From Strigamia acuminata (Eukaryota > Arthropoda > Chilopoda > Geophilomorpha > Linotaeniidae), in contig OX442314.1 of the NCBI GenBank assembly GCA_949358305.1, positions 29,003,118-29,063,117 on the forward strand: a stretch of 60,000 nucleotides of DNA. Reading direction: 5' to 3'. Positions 36,394 through 48,200 of this stretch are shown here, in pieces. The notes below the pieces were generated by a model. The model did no database searches, had not been told where the DNA came from, and saw only the letters and a program-made list of their open reading frames with translations. Within the stretch, counting starts at the first letter, position 1. Each line of letters starts with the position of its first letter. The translations under genes were made by a program, and so were the position numbers.

Positions 36394-39300
36394 GTTTAAC
36401 ACCTAAAGCTGTGTCGGAACCACCGGAAGTGAAGCGCGTGTTGCCACCAAAATCTGTGTTGACCGCGCCTAATACTGACCCAGTACTTCCGAAATTGACT
36501 TCATTCGTGATGATTTCTCCTAAAGAGAAAGATGTGTCCGAGGAGCCAAAAATTGAGATCGGGATTGGAGAAAGAGTACGACGTGATTCCCAATACGTGA
36601 AGATCGTCTGGAATGACATCCAATTTATTGCGCAATTTGACTCTGGTGCTCAGACCTGCATCATGGCGCAAGATCTGTATGAAAAGCTGCATGAGAAGAT
36701 GGGGGTGGAAATGGTTGTGTTGCACGAGACCATTCGCGTTGCCAATAATCAATTAGTTGAGGTTTTGGGTAGCGTGGAAATAACCGTGCGTGCACCTCAA
36801 ACTCTGATCTCTTTTGTGTGCTTGGTAATAGAAGACTCATCAGCGGACTTGCTGCTCGGACGAGATTTCTGTCGAGCGGTTGGGTTATGTACGGACCATG
36901 GACTTAATTGCTGGTTCATAAGAGGTTCGGAGGAACGGCGTAGTTTCATGACTATGAAACAGGCGCTGGCCTCCGATCCGGTACTTTTGTTGCCACTAAT
37001 CCCCGCCGCCCCTAAGATGGCAGTTCCTGCCCCGATTAGTGATGTAAATTGTGTTTTGTTGAATCATCGCACATTGCCCGCCGAAACTTTTGAGTTACCG
37101 CATGACGATGCGCCATTCAGAGTTAAGGTGGTGGTTTCGCGTAAGACCGCGGAAAATAGGAGTTGGACATTTCTTTGGTCACCTCCGCGACGCGAAAAGT
37201 CGCGCAGAACTAAATTCCGCGATACGACACGTGTCTACCGGAGGCCCATGAGTTTTAGCCAGTTCCGACGTTCTAAACGGGTGCGCAGGGCTCGGAAGAG
37301 ATTGTCGCAGTCTGCAGAGTCGTCTGTTCCGTCAGTTCCTCCCGATTCGGTTATTTCGGATGTGGAAGGGAAAGTTGGTTCCACTGGTGGACAGTTTTCT
37401 CCTACGACCAATTTTGTTGAATATCTGCCTTGTCCCGATCCGACCAAGTTGGACTGGATTTATGGGCAGTTATCAAATCAACTATCACCAAAACGCATCA
37501 CTCATTTGATTGACGCGTTAAAACCCGTTTCGAACATCTTCAGAGAAGAAATTGGGTTGTGCAATAACACTCTTTTTGAGGTTGATCTCAAACCTGACTT
37601 TAGGCCAATACACGTGCCTGTTAGGCCGGTAAACCCTGCTAAAAAAGCTATCATTGATCAATACATCGATCAAAAGCTGGCGCAGGGAATTATTCGTCGC
37701 TCGAAGAGTGATTGTGCCGTGGCCCCTGTTGTCGTGCCTAAGAAGGATGGCAGATGGAGGTGTGCCATGGACTTTCGCCCTATCAACGCGCAAACGATGC
37801 CTGACGTGTATCCCCTCCCAGATATTGATAACATCTTCTCATATTTGGGCGGGGCTAAGTGGTTTTCCATAATAGATGGACGTGAAGCGTTTCATCAGAT
37901 CGGCGTTAGGCCGGGAGATGAACGTTTTCTCACTTTTATCACGCATCGCGGACTCTACGAGTATGTCCGCATGCCTTTTGGACCAATAAATGGCCCCGCA
38001 ACACTGCAACGCGCTATGAACCTTACGCTTGCGGAATTTCTTTACAAATGCGTCTTTGTTTACATCGACGACATTATTGTCTTTAGTAAAACATTTGAAG
38101 AACATGTAGAACATCTGAAGCAAGTTTTGACACTTCTTGACGCGGCAGGATTCACGATGAATGCCGGCAAGACAGAGTTGTGTAAGCGTAGCCTTGAAGT
38201 GTTGGGTCATATTGTTGAAGAAGGAAAAATTCGTCCTAATCCGAAAAAGACCAGCGCGATCCAATTATTTCCCGCGCCAACTAACGTCAAAGAGTTGCAG
38301 CGCTTTAAGGGCATGATTGGGTACTATTCTTCATTTTTTCCGGGGTACTCGAAGACTTGTGAGGTTTTCAGGCCCTTGATGAAGAAGAACGCGCCATGGA
38401 ATTGGACGGATGGCTGTCAAGCAGCGTTCGAGTATCTGCGGGACCATGTTGCAACATCAACTTTGCAGCGGAGGTTTCCTGACTGGTCGAAGCCGTATAT
38501 TCTGCAGACAGACGCGAGCTACTCAGGCTTGGGTGCTGCGTTGATGCAATTGGATAATAATGGCATTCGTGTGCCAATTGCATTTGCTTCGCGCGCTTTA
38601 AATAGTGCGGAAAAGAATTACAATGTTACGGAGATCGAGTGTCTAGCTGCTGTTTGGGCAGTTAAGCGTTTCCGCAGTTACTTAGAACTTATGGATTTTT
38701 ACCTTGAGAGCGATCACAAGTGTTTAAAATGGCTTTTTGCTCAGCGCGAACCAAAGGGCAGATTGGCTCGATGGATTCTGTCGATGTCAGACTTTCGGTT
38801 TACATTTCTGCATTGCAGTGGCACCAGCAATCGTGTCGCTGATGCGTTGAGCAGAGCTCCTGTAGATCCGGCCATTGAAATTGGCGATGATGATTGTCCA
38901 CTTGTTGATGATGCGACATATTGTGCGTTCTTTGACGATTTCGCGAGTTGGCCGACCATTGAAATGGTGGAGCTCGACGAGCATTTCGTGCCAAAACCAT
39001 CTGGCTCAAAGATCGTTAATGCGGCCAAACTTCGAAAGAAATCGCGTATTCTTCAAAAGAAACGTGAATTTGAGGAGTTGGAACCGCTTGAGTTGTTTGG
39101 GGATTTAAACACCCGACCCCCCAAACCCCCCGGCCCCTCAAGGGGGGGTAGTGTGCCGGCCGACATGGAAAATGCCGTGTTCGGTGCACACCAGCTCTCC
39201 GGTGTAAGTACGCCTCCAGCTGCCTTGCCGCCAAAAAGGCGTGCTGGAAGGCCCTGTAAGGTCAAAGTGGTTCCTTCTGATCCTGTGCCTAAAAGGAAAA

Positions 39301-41105
39301 GGGGACGGCCACCAAAACAAAAACGTAAAGTTGGAAGACCCAAAAAGATTGTATCACCTGCAAGAAGTGAGCATTCGTCTTCACCAGCGTCACCAGTTTC
39401 GAATAGAGGAAAATCTGGTAGCGAGCGATTTTTGAGTGACCATAGTTCCGACGAATATCGGACTACGGTGCCACCTTTGTCGACGCGACCAACTACGCGG
39501 TCGAGGCAGACTCAACAACCTTTGGTGGACAACCAAGTCTCGCCATACGAATCCGAAGATTTGGATGAGGATCGACCGGCTGAGCATCCGGCTTACGAGC
39601 TTTTGCCAACTCAGAAAAGAATGAGGGAAGTTCAGTTGGCTGATGGTTGGGCGAAGGGTATTATAATGTATCTGGACACTGGGCATTTGCCGCCTGACGA
39701 AGACGAGGCTGAGAAAATCAAAAAGCAATCTGTTGACATGGCCTTGTATCATGGGCTTCTGTGTAGGTACCCGCCAGTAACAATTGGCCAACGCGCTGAA
39801 TCGCGTCGTATTTACTTGCCAGAGCCTTTGAGACGAATTTATTTTCACTGCCTTCACTTCCCGCCAACTTCTGGCCACCTCGGAATTGAAAAGACCATGA
39901 TGCGTTTAAAAACGCGTGTTTTTTGGCCAGGAATGAAGCGAGATGTGGCTGAGTGGATCAAGGTGTGTGGGCCATGCCAGAGAGCGAAGGTTGAACGACG
40001 TTTGCCAATGGGAGAAATGGAAACGGCAAAACCACGCCGTCGTTTCAGAACCATTTACGTCGACTACTTTGGGAAAAAGTTGAAGTCTAGCCAGGGTAAT
40101 TGCTACGCGTTCGTGATGGTGGATGCGGCTAGCAGATGGGTTGACGTTCGGCTTACTGAAAATGCAGATGTGCCAACTACCATCAGGCAAATTGAGAAAT
40201 TTGTGCAACGTTGGGCCTTCCCGAAGACTTTAATTAGTGACAATGCGCCTACTTTTCGTTCTGCGCGTTTTCAAGCGCACTGTGCGGGAATGGGCATTGT
40301 AAATAAGTACATATCTGTGTATCATCCGCAAGGGAATTTGGCGGAGCGCCTAAACCAGTCGCTGAAGACCTGCATTCTCGCGTACATCGACGAACACGTG
40401 AATTGGGACCGTCATATTGGCTACTTCATTTTGGCCATTAATGCCAGCTATCAAACATCGCTGAAGTTCTCACCATATATGATGATCGTTGGGCAGGAAG
40501 CGCGTTATCCAGGCGACCTCGACAGCGACACCGACGATGGGGATCCTCTCCCGCCGGATGAGGCGAGGTATTTACATCGATACATGCTACGCGTCGGAGC
40601 CGAGGCGCGGAAGAACTTGGAGATAGCGAACCTGCGACATAAGCGATGGTACGATCGGAAACGGCGGCCCCACGACTTCAAGCCTGGCGACTGGGTCACG
40701 CTGAGGAGCAGGATCTTGTCGTCGGCGGACAAGCAGGTTTCAGCGGGTTTCCAGCAGCGTACCGAAGGGATTTACATCATCCACCGGATCATCGGACCGA
40801 ATACCGTGCTGCTGATGAAGGAGGACGGAAGTGTTACACAACCTTACCACATCGTGGACCTCCGACATTGGTATCGCGACCCGGATGAAGACGCGAAGGA
40901 CTCGGAGGATGTTCCGGACCCGCTGGAGGTGCTGAGTGCTGTTAGATACGGTTGCGGCGCTAGTTCTATTTCCCGGGTGGATATGGACGATATACACGCC
41001 CGAGTGGACAAATTCAGTGCGGAATCACGTGAGATTTGCATAAAATATTATGCCGAGAACAATATTCGGTATAATGATTGTGAACAGGAAGAGGATCCGC
41101 CATAA
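36315..41105 (+). CDS. Pol polyprotein: protease, RT, RNase H, integrase
   Basis: 1596 codons open, numbered from 36315; the first ATG is only at 36510. The frame is -1 relative to gag with a 79-nt overlap, so expression by -1 frameshift is likely. I found no textbook slippery heptamer; a GGGCCCCC run is at 36343-36350. Protease: DSGAQ with D109, then DLLLGRDF near 178. RT: first catalytic D521 in IIDGREAF, then YIDD 583-586. RNase H: QTDAS with D733. Residues ~978-1009 hold three GRP cores in Lys/Arg-rich context (978-980, 997-999, 1007-1009), like AT-hooks, between RNase H and integrase. Integrase: H1181, H1188, C1218, C1221 zinc site; catalytic D1250, D1309, E1344. All key residues are present. 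Confidence 0.93.
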   Translation, partial: TLGRSGKRERAPTEVRRQSGGPKEEVGLTPKAVSEPPEVKRVLPPKSVLTAPNTDPVLPKLTSFVMISPKEKDVSEEPKIEIGIGERVRRDSQYVKIVWNDIQFIAQFDSGAQTCIMAQDLYEKLHEKMGVEMVVLHETIRVANNQLVEVLGSVEITVRAPQTLISFVCLVIEDSSADLLLGRDFCRAVGLCTDHGLNCWFIRGSEERRSFMTMKQALASDPVLLLPLIPAAPKMAVPAPISDVNCVLLNHRTLPAETFELPHDDAPFRVKVVVSRKTAENRSWTFLWSPPRREKSRRTKFRDTTRVYRRPMSFSQFRRSKRVRRARKRLSQSAESSVPSVPPDSVISDVEGKVGSTGGQFSPTTNFVEYLPCPDPTKLDWIYGQLSNQLSPKRITHLIDALKPVSNIFREEIGLCNNTLFEVDLKPDFRPIHVPVRPVNPAKKAIIDQYIDQKLAQGIIRRSKSDCAVAPVVVPKKDGRWRCAMDFRPINAQTMPDVYPLPDIDNIFSYLGGAKWFSIIDGREAFHQIGVRPGDERFLTFITHRGLYEYVRMPFGPINGPATLQRAMNLTLAEFLYKCVFVYIDDIIVFSKTFEEHVEHLKQVLTLLDAAGFTMNAGKTELCKRSLEVLGHIVEEGKIRPNPKKTSAIQLFPAPTNVKELQRFKGMIGYYSSFFPGYSKTCEVFRPLMKKNAPWNWTDGCQAAFEYLRDHVATSTLQRRFPDWSKPYILQTDASYSGLGAALMQLDNNGIRVPIAFASRALNSAEKNYNVTEIECLAAVWAVKRFRSYLELMDFYLESDHKCLKWLFAQREPKGRLARWILSMSDFRFTFLHCSGTSNRVADALSRAPVDPAIEIGDDDCPLVDDATYCAFFDDFASWPTIEMVELDEHFVPKPSGSKIVNAAKLRKKSRILQKKREFEELEPLELFGDLNTRPPKPPGPSRGGSVPADMENAVFGAHQLSGVSTPPAALPPKRRAGRPCKVKVVPSDPVPKRKRGRPPKQKRKVGRPKKIVSPARSEHSSSPASPVSNRGKSGSERFLSDHSSDEYRTTVPPLSTRPTTRSRQTQQPLVDNQVSPYESEDLDEDRPAEHPAYELLPTQKRMREVQLADGWAKGIIMYLDTGHLPPDEDEAEKIKKQSVDMALYHGLLCRYPPVTIGQRAESRRIYLPEPLRRIYFHCLHFPPTSGHLGIEKTMMRLKTRVFWPGMKRDVAEWIKVCGPCQRAKVERRLPMGEMETAKPRRRFRTIYVDYFGKKLKSSQGNCYAFVMVDAASRWVDVRLTENADVPTTIRQIEKFVQRWAFPKTLISDNAPTFRSARFQAHCAGMGIVNKYISVYHPQGNLAERLNQSLKTCILAYIDEHVNWDRHIGYFILAINASYQTSLKFSPYMMIVGQEARYPGDLDSDTDDGDPLPPDEARYLHRYMLRVGAEARKNLEIANLRHKRWYDRKRRPHDFKPGDWVTLRSRILSSADKQVSAGFQQRTEGIYIIHRIIGPNTVLLMKEDGSVTQPYHIVDLRHWYRDPDEDAKDSEDVPDPLEVLSAVRYGCGASSISRVDMDDIHARVDKFSAESREICIKYYAENNIRYNDCEQEEDPP

Positions 41106-41667
41106 CAGCCTTCTTTTTATGTTTTTAAAGTGTTTATTAATAATAATTCGTTTTTTAGCATTGGTTCAATTTTATAAGAGTTTTGGTGTTCGTGTTGATT
41201 TTTGTTTACATTGGGATGAGTGTGTTGTTGTGTTTTTTGATGTATTTTGCACTAATATTTGGTTTTAGAATATTTTTTACTGATTGTTGATATTCGCTGA
41301 CGTTTCGAGGGGGAATGCGGGGTCAAAACTCCATTCTTTTCCCGTCGGAGTGTTTACGCGACTTTGAATTTTGTCTTTGATATTTAGTGTAGTGCATTTC
41401 TAGTGTTTAATAAGTGTCGAGATGCCCTTATGGCGTGATTTAATGCGATTAACGCATTCCTGGCCTGGCGCTTATGCTAGTAGTTTTTCTTGTTATTGTT
41501 TAGTTTTTAGAGCGCTTAACGCTTGCGTTGTTTAGTCCGCGCGTTAGTTATTTAATGAGTGCCTCGTTAGTGTATTGTTTGATCATTCCAATTGTTATTT
41601 GATTTTTTTTGTATCGTGTTTTACTTTCGTTTTCAGATTTTGAACAGAGATTAAAACACTCTGGTCC
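41106..41667 (+). other. 3' untranslated region of the Gypsy element
   Basis: T-rich sequence between pol and the 3' LTR with no long frame and no env-like product. A purine run GAGGGGGAATGCGGGG lies near 41308-41324. Confidence 0.6.
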
Positions 41668-41675
41668 GAGGGGTG
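41668..41675 (+). other. Polypurine-like tract before the 3' LTR
   Basis: GAGGGGTG directly abuts the TGTCACGG start of the 3' LTR, the expected place for plus-strand priming. It is short and contains one T, so the purine run near 41308-41324 is an alternative or additional tract. Confidence 0.45.
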
Positions 41676-42678
41676 TGTCACGGCCCGGCATTTACGCGCT
41701 TTGTAATCCTCACCTAATTGTTGTGTTGTGCGCGTTATTCCGTGTGTTTTCCACCATTGTTAAAACTCTCAATAAATCCCTAAACCTATTTGTGTTTGAA
41801 TTTGAGTTTTGATTTGTCCTCATTTCTTATTCATGTTTATCCCTTGATTTGGTCTGGTGTGGCTCAATTCTGCCACATCAGACTAGTCTAAGTTGTGTAT
41901 TTCCCACTGTTACCCCTCCTGATTTCGTTTAGTTTATCCTACCTAATTTAAATGTTTAGTCACTCGCGACTGACTCATCGCGATGATTATTCACGAGCGC
42001 GCCTGATTGGCTTACGCGTGCTTGACTCATGGTTTTCCCCTCGTTTTCTGTGATGGACTTGGCCCAAGTTCACTTCTGAGCTGTTTCAGCCAAGTCTGAT
42101 CAGAAGGCGTAAGACCATGAGCTATCGTAAGTGCCTTAACTGGCCGTTGTGCATTTGGCAGTCTCTCCTGTGTTAACTCACAGTATAACTCCATGCCACG
42201 TAATTGTGCATGTTTGAGTATATTCATGGTCATATCGCGTGTCTAAATTCCGCGTGTCATCTTTGTTTCCTTTCCTTTCGATGTTCTTTTGTGTTTACAC
42301 GACGTTTTATGCCGCTGACGTGCCTCTGGACTAGAAATTAGATTCAAGTAGCTAATGAGTTGTTTATTTCGTCTTTTGCGCGCGATTAGTGCGCGCTTGC
42401 TCGGTCTGGCCGCTCCGCCATTAGGAGTCCCTGCCAGATTAGCTTAAGCCACGTTTGCGTTGTTAATTCCGCACGTGAGCATTACTTCTTCCATTTTTAA
42501 GGCTCCAACAAACCCGGTAAAATTTGTGAAATGATCGAATAGGGGAATAAGCTTGCCGCCACCCTCCAGGCTGCTTATTGTTGCCCGGGCCCTTATTCGG
42601 GACCAGGCTCTCCCAGTATCGTAACTGGTGCGCCTTTCAAACGCGGTTTCCAATACCAGAAACAACCGGTTCATGACA
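41676..42678 (+). repeat. 3' LTR of the Gypsy element
   Basis: 1003 bp, same ends and same length as the 5' LTR, no difference found by eye. Followed by AAAA (42679-42682) and the interrupted satellite unit. Confidence 0.95.
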
Positions 42679-45243
42679 AAAAGTATCGAGTCGCCATTCT
42701 ATGATGGAAAAAAAAAATTAAGTGTAAACAAACAAAATAAAAACTTTAATATACAAGAAACGTACAATTCCACTCAACTTTGTTTCAAATTTTATTTATT
42801 GGATCATTGAAAATAAACAGTAGTGTTGTGCACTGTACGCTTAAGTGTATACCGGCGATGCGTTGTTTTGTGGTGGGGATTTGCCTCGATAATTGATCTT
42901 TTCTCTTTGTTTGCAATATTTTTTTGGCCTTTTTTGTTGATTTTTCGGTTTGAAATTGTTTTTTTCCGGTGTAATTTAAGTGGTGGAAGGTTGTTGGCGT
43001 GTGTTGAGGGTAATTTTGGCGGTTTTTGGGTCGGGATTAGTGTTTTCTGCGATTTTTGATCGGTATTTGGGGTTTGATGCAGCGGATAGCGCATGCGAAT
43101 CGCCGTCGACCGTAGCATTAGCAAGTGCGCGCGCAAGTTAAATGTGTACAGGACTGTGAGAAAATAAAACGTGTGTGGAAGAGTAAATGTTCTTTGGTGA
43201 TCGCCATGAGTTCGTACTTTGTCGTGGGCGCGAAATGTGTGTGATATATATGCTACTATGCGTGATGTAGCGCCGTCAGCGCGTTTCAGCACGCGATGTA
43301 GCGCCTTGAGCGCGTCCAAATGCGTACAGGTGTTCGACAGATGTGCCAGGGCTTCACGTGCATACACGAAACATAAACATGAAGAAAACAGAAAAAACCG
43401 TTGTGTGTGATGTGTATAAAGACACATTACACAAAGAATACTACTCTTCATACAAAAAGCAATAAACTTTATACATATTGCAATAAACTTACAAAATGGT
43501 AAAAATAAAATACTGGAAAACATGGCCTTGAATAATAGTGGAAAACATGGCATACTGCCTTGAATAATAGTGAAAAACATGGCGTACTGCCTTGAATACC
43601 CCCTTGAATACGTCGCACCGCATCATCTCGCCTCACTTCCCGTCTTGGAAATAAATAAATGCCCCGGCGTTTATTCGAGGCAATGTCCAACTTGGGCTTT
43701 CATTCGCGCCTCACATCCCGCCTTGGTAATAAATAAACGCCCCGGCGTTTATTCGAGGCACATCACCCACACCTCCCCGGCGTTCAAACGAGTAGCTGCG
43801 CGTATTTGACCCCGGTTTTTATTTTTTCAAATTGTCGTGTGTTTTCAAAGTTCTTAATTTGTTCAAAAACAAACAAAATGGCTATTTGTTGATTTTTAAT
43901 TGATTTTATCGATTTCTGTTCGTTTTTTGCTGGTTTTTAATCGATTTTTCTGTATTTTTGATCAATTTTTGCCAATTGTAATCGTTATTTGTCATTCTGA
44001 ATTGATTATTGTCAGGTTTCAGTCGATTTTTGTCGATTTCTGATCAATGTTTATACATTTTTTATCATTTTGTGTAGATTTCTGTTGAATTTTAATCATA
44101 TTTCTTCGTTTTTATTCAATTTTTGTCCCATGCTCCGCGATCAGTTCGAATAATTGACACCATACTGTGCTTTTACTCATATTCAAGATGGCGTCGCAAA
44201 CTCAAGGTCGAATTCCGCTGAATTCATTTATTGCGACTGTTTGCGCTCCATACATGCGAAAAGGATTATGGGAAAAATCCTCAATGCAGGTCATTTTGGT
44301 GTCAAATGAGCGAGGAAAGCTGGAGATAAGGAAAATTGGTGAAATTTCAAAAAAAAGCTAAACAATCAAAATTTACATGAAGCTCAATTTTTCTAACTGG
44401 AAATGCATGTATCGTCAATTTCGGGATATTTTAGGGGTGAAATTGACTGGGAAGGGACCCCCACATTCCCCATGCGTCAACGCGCGCGTTGACGAAATTC
44501 AAATCCAGGTTTTCACACAGCCCCACGTTATTTTCGGGTTCCAATTGCCGTATTGCCGTATTGCCTCAAATAAACGCCGGGGCGTTTATTAATTTTCATT
44601 AATTTTCCAGACCGGAAATGAGGCGAGGTGATGCGGTACGATGCAAAATTGCGAGATGTAGTTTGCTTTATTTGTTAAAACAAATTAGGCGTCACTAATT
44701 CACCTGTATTAGGGTTTCAATGTGTGAAATTTCAAAATTTATCGGTTCCGTCAAAACGCCATTGAAAAGTTACATTTTTATAACGTTTCAATGATGAAAA
44801 CGGCCATTTTTGATGAAAAACAGCCATTTTTTATAGAAAAAACGACGAAGAAAGCCATTTTCACTATGAAAAATGGCTGAAAATGACCATTTTGACGAAA
44901 AACGGCCATTTTTACTACGAAAAATGGCTAAAAATGCCACTTGAGTGAGTGCAAGTACATTTGGTGATGTACTATCGCGAGCGCGCGCGTTTTTGTGCAG
45001 TACAATGTGCTGATTAAACCAACAGCATTATAGAGTGATTACATTGTTCATTTGTGTTTTTAAGTTACAAAATGGTACAAAATCATAAAATAAACTTGTA
45101 AAGTGCAATTTCTGCGGATTGATCAAAATCCGCAAAATCCGCCGCAAAATTGCGAACAGGGGATCAGCATATAGGCAGCCGTAATGTTAAAAATGGGGTC
45201 CCTTTCGCACTCCGCAAAATCCGCATGCGCGCCATAAGGTTAA
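42679..45243 (+). repeat. Segmental duplication, copy 2 (array end plus flank)
   Basis: Direct copy of 13399-15963. Satellite sequence resumes at 42683 and stops at 43122, where the flank begins with GTGCGCGCGC as in copy 1. The right end at 45243 coincides exactly with the A of the ATG that opens the truncated Gypsy-type pol, where copy 1 instead continues with spacer sequence. Confidence 0.93.
43611..44642. mobile_element. MITE-like inverted-repeat element, copy 2
   Basis: Same element as 14331-15362, duplicated together with its flank rather than inserted independently, since the flanking sequence is the same on both sides. Confidence 0.55.
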
Positions 45244-48200
45244 TGTCGAAATGTGAACTACATGATTCGCAGAAGGTGAGGTTGTCGTATTTAATTGACG
45301 AATACAGCCGTACCTTTAGCGATAAAGCGGGTTGCCACCCGGATGCGGAGCATAAGATCCCCACCGGAGACAGCCTACCCTTTAAATGCAGAGATCGACC
45401 GATGAACCCCGCTAAAGCTGAAATTTTTCGCCAATTGGTGGAAGAATCACTTAGCAAAGGTGAGGTTGAGAGATGCGAAAGCAGCTACAAGAATCCACCG
45501 GTCATCGTGAAGAAGAAGTGTGGTAACTATCGTCTTTGTATCGATTTCCGACAACTGAACAAAGTCACTGAGAAAGACGTCTATCAAATGCCGTCAATCT
45601 CTATGATTTTGGCGTGTCTGGGGGGGAGTACTTTTTTTACGACTCTGGACTTGACAAAGGGCTACTACCAAATTAAGTTGAAACCCGGCGACAAGTGCAA
45701 AACGGCTTTTGCCACCCCTGAGGGCACGTTTCAATTTACTAGAATGCCGTTCGGGTTGTGTAATGCACCCAGTGCGTTTCAACGCATGATGGACGAGGTT
45801 TTGGGGGAAGCGAAGTTCAAGTGGGCTCTGGCTTTTCTGGATGACATTGTCATCTACAGCATGTCATTTGATGAACACTTGATGCATTTGGCGGATGTGT
45901 TGGCCCGATTGGAGAAGGTAAACCTGACGGCTAGCCCATCTAAATCGTTTGTTTGCCCTGCTGACTGGGATTTCCTTGGTTTCACCATGACACCTATAGG
46001 ATACAGTCCAAACGGAAGCAAGGTGCAAGCGATCGTGGAGTATCCGCCGCCGAAGAACGTAAAGCAGTTGCAACGTTTTATTGGTATGGTTGGATTCTAC
46101 GCGCCATTACTGAAAGATCTGAACATTACTTCGAAACCATTCTTCCTGCTCCTCAAAAAGGATATAGCATGGAGTTGGTCGAAGGAGTGCCAAGATGCTT
46201 TCACGACTCTGAAGCATCAGCTGGCTAATGGGATCGTGCTACCTTTGCCTGATTTTGCCCGCCCTTTCATCATTCACACCGATGCTAGTGCGGGCGGTCT
46301 CGGTGCAGTCCTCATGCAGGCTGATGACGAAGAGAAGGTGAGACCTGTCGCCTACGCTAGCCGCACTCTCCAGGGTGCTGAGGCTAACTACAGCGCTTCA
46401 GAGCTCGAATGCCTAGGAGTGGTTTGGGCTGTTAATAAGTTCAAGCCGTACGTGGAGTACTCAAGGTTCGTAGTCGAAACAGACCATATGGCTCTTAAAT
46501 GGCTTATGTCATGCGAGAATCCGTCCGGTCGTTTGGCTCGATGGGCTATGAAACTTCAGCAGGAGGATTTTGTTATTAAATACCGAAAAGGTGTAGACAA
46601 CAAGGTGGCTGATGCGCTCTCACGAGTGAGCCTAGATGACGACTTAACGACATCAGAGGCTCTACCCGGAGAAGCAAACGCACTTCTGATGTCACACTCA
46701 CTTTTGGCCTCTGGGTCGGCTGATCTAACTATGTCTCTCGATGAGATACGGGCGGGTCAGTTGGCCGACGCCGATTGTGCAATCCTAATTAGGTGGTTGA
46801 AAATGGAGAAAGGAGACGAGGCGTCCCTATCCCAACTCTCACCGCTCATGCTACAGTACAAGACTGACTTTATGTTAGCTTCAAACGGAGTGTTGTATAT
46901 AAACGCCCCGTTGAAGACGGATATGTTCTTGGAAAACACGGAATATGGCTCCGGACTAAAAATCGTGGTGCCTGTTTCGTTACACGACCGTTGTCTCAAG
47001 GTTGTGCACGATCACCCATTGTCAGGTCATGGTGGTGTCGATGTTACAACTGAGAGATTACGTCGCAGTTTTTTCTGGCCCGGATTCAGACGCAGTGTGC
47101 GGGATTACATCGCAAGGTGTGACCGTTGCCAGCGCTGCAAGCCTGTGCAGAGGAAACCAACCGGACTCCTGATGCCAGTTTCACCAATGATAGGCCGATT
47201 CGAAAGACTCGGAGTCGACTTCATGGGCCCGAAACCAATGACGAGAGACCGGAACAGGTATATTCTGGTGATTGTGGACTATGCCACTGGATGGGTTGAA
47301 GCTACGGCGATGCGGACGGCGAAAATTTCAAGCGTAGTGCCCGTGCTGTTACGTTTCTTTCATAATCATGGATGCCCTCGATTCATCGTAAGTGATAACG
47401 GAAAACAATTTATTTCAGAGGTATACAATGAGTTGTGCAGGGAGGCAGGTGTCACTCCGTTGAGGACGTCACCATATCACCCGCAAACTAATTACACCGA
47501 ACGAGTCAATCGGAACATTAAAATTATGCTTCAGATTTTCACGTCCGAACATGACCAGTGGGACCGATGCATCAATGGCATTAATTTCGCCTTGCGCACG
47601 GCCCCATCGGCAACAACGGGTTTATCACCGGCAATGCTAACGTATCTCCGTGAGTTGCGTCCGTTTTGGGATAGTTGCGGTGTGGCTTTGGATGCACCCT
47701 TCGACCCCGAGCAGCCGTACGACACGGTGAGAATGTTGGTCTCTAGGATGGATGTGTTGTTGAAAGCAGCGCTCAAGAATAAGTCGCTGGCTAAACAAAA
47801 ACAGAAGTCTTATTACGATCAACATCGTAGCGACGATACATTTGAGGTGGATGATTTAGTATTACTTCAAACTCACCCACTGTCGGTTAAAGCGCTCCGT
47901 TATGCTGCGTCGTTGGAAGATCGATTCGAAGGCCCGTACGTTGTCACGAAGGTCATCAGTCCTTTGGTGTACACGGTGGCAACACCGATTACACTGAAAT
48001 GTAAAGGTCCGGTAAATATTGTGAACTTGAGGCGGTATGTACCACCCGAGTCCACGCCCACCTGGCCGGTAGCTGAGGATGAGGCGGAAACGGTTCCACC
48101 TGTTGAGGTCTTCGAACCTGCAGCTGAGGACCCGCCGCCAACTCCTGTGGCTCCGCCTACCGGGGTAACCGTAGTTAAACGTAAAACGAAGCGTGTGCGG

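Larger units (their letters stand above)
33189..42678 (+). mobile_element. Complete Gypsy/Ty3 LTR retrotransposon
   Basis: 9490 bp with 1003-bp LTRs that look identical, a tRNA-Phe primer-binding site, gag and pol in overlapping frames, an integrase with all catalytic residues and a 4-bp AAAA target duplication. Domain order protease, RT, RNase H, integrase is that of Gypsy. Identical LTRs and unbroken frames indicate a recent insertion into satellite array B. Confidence 0.95.
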
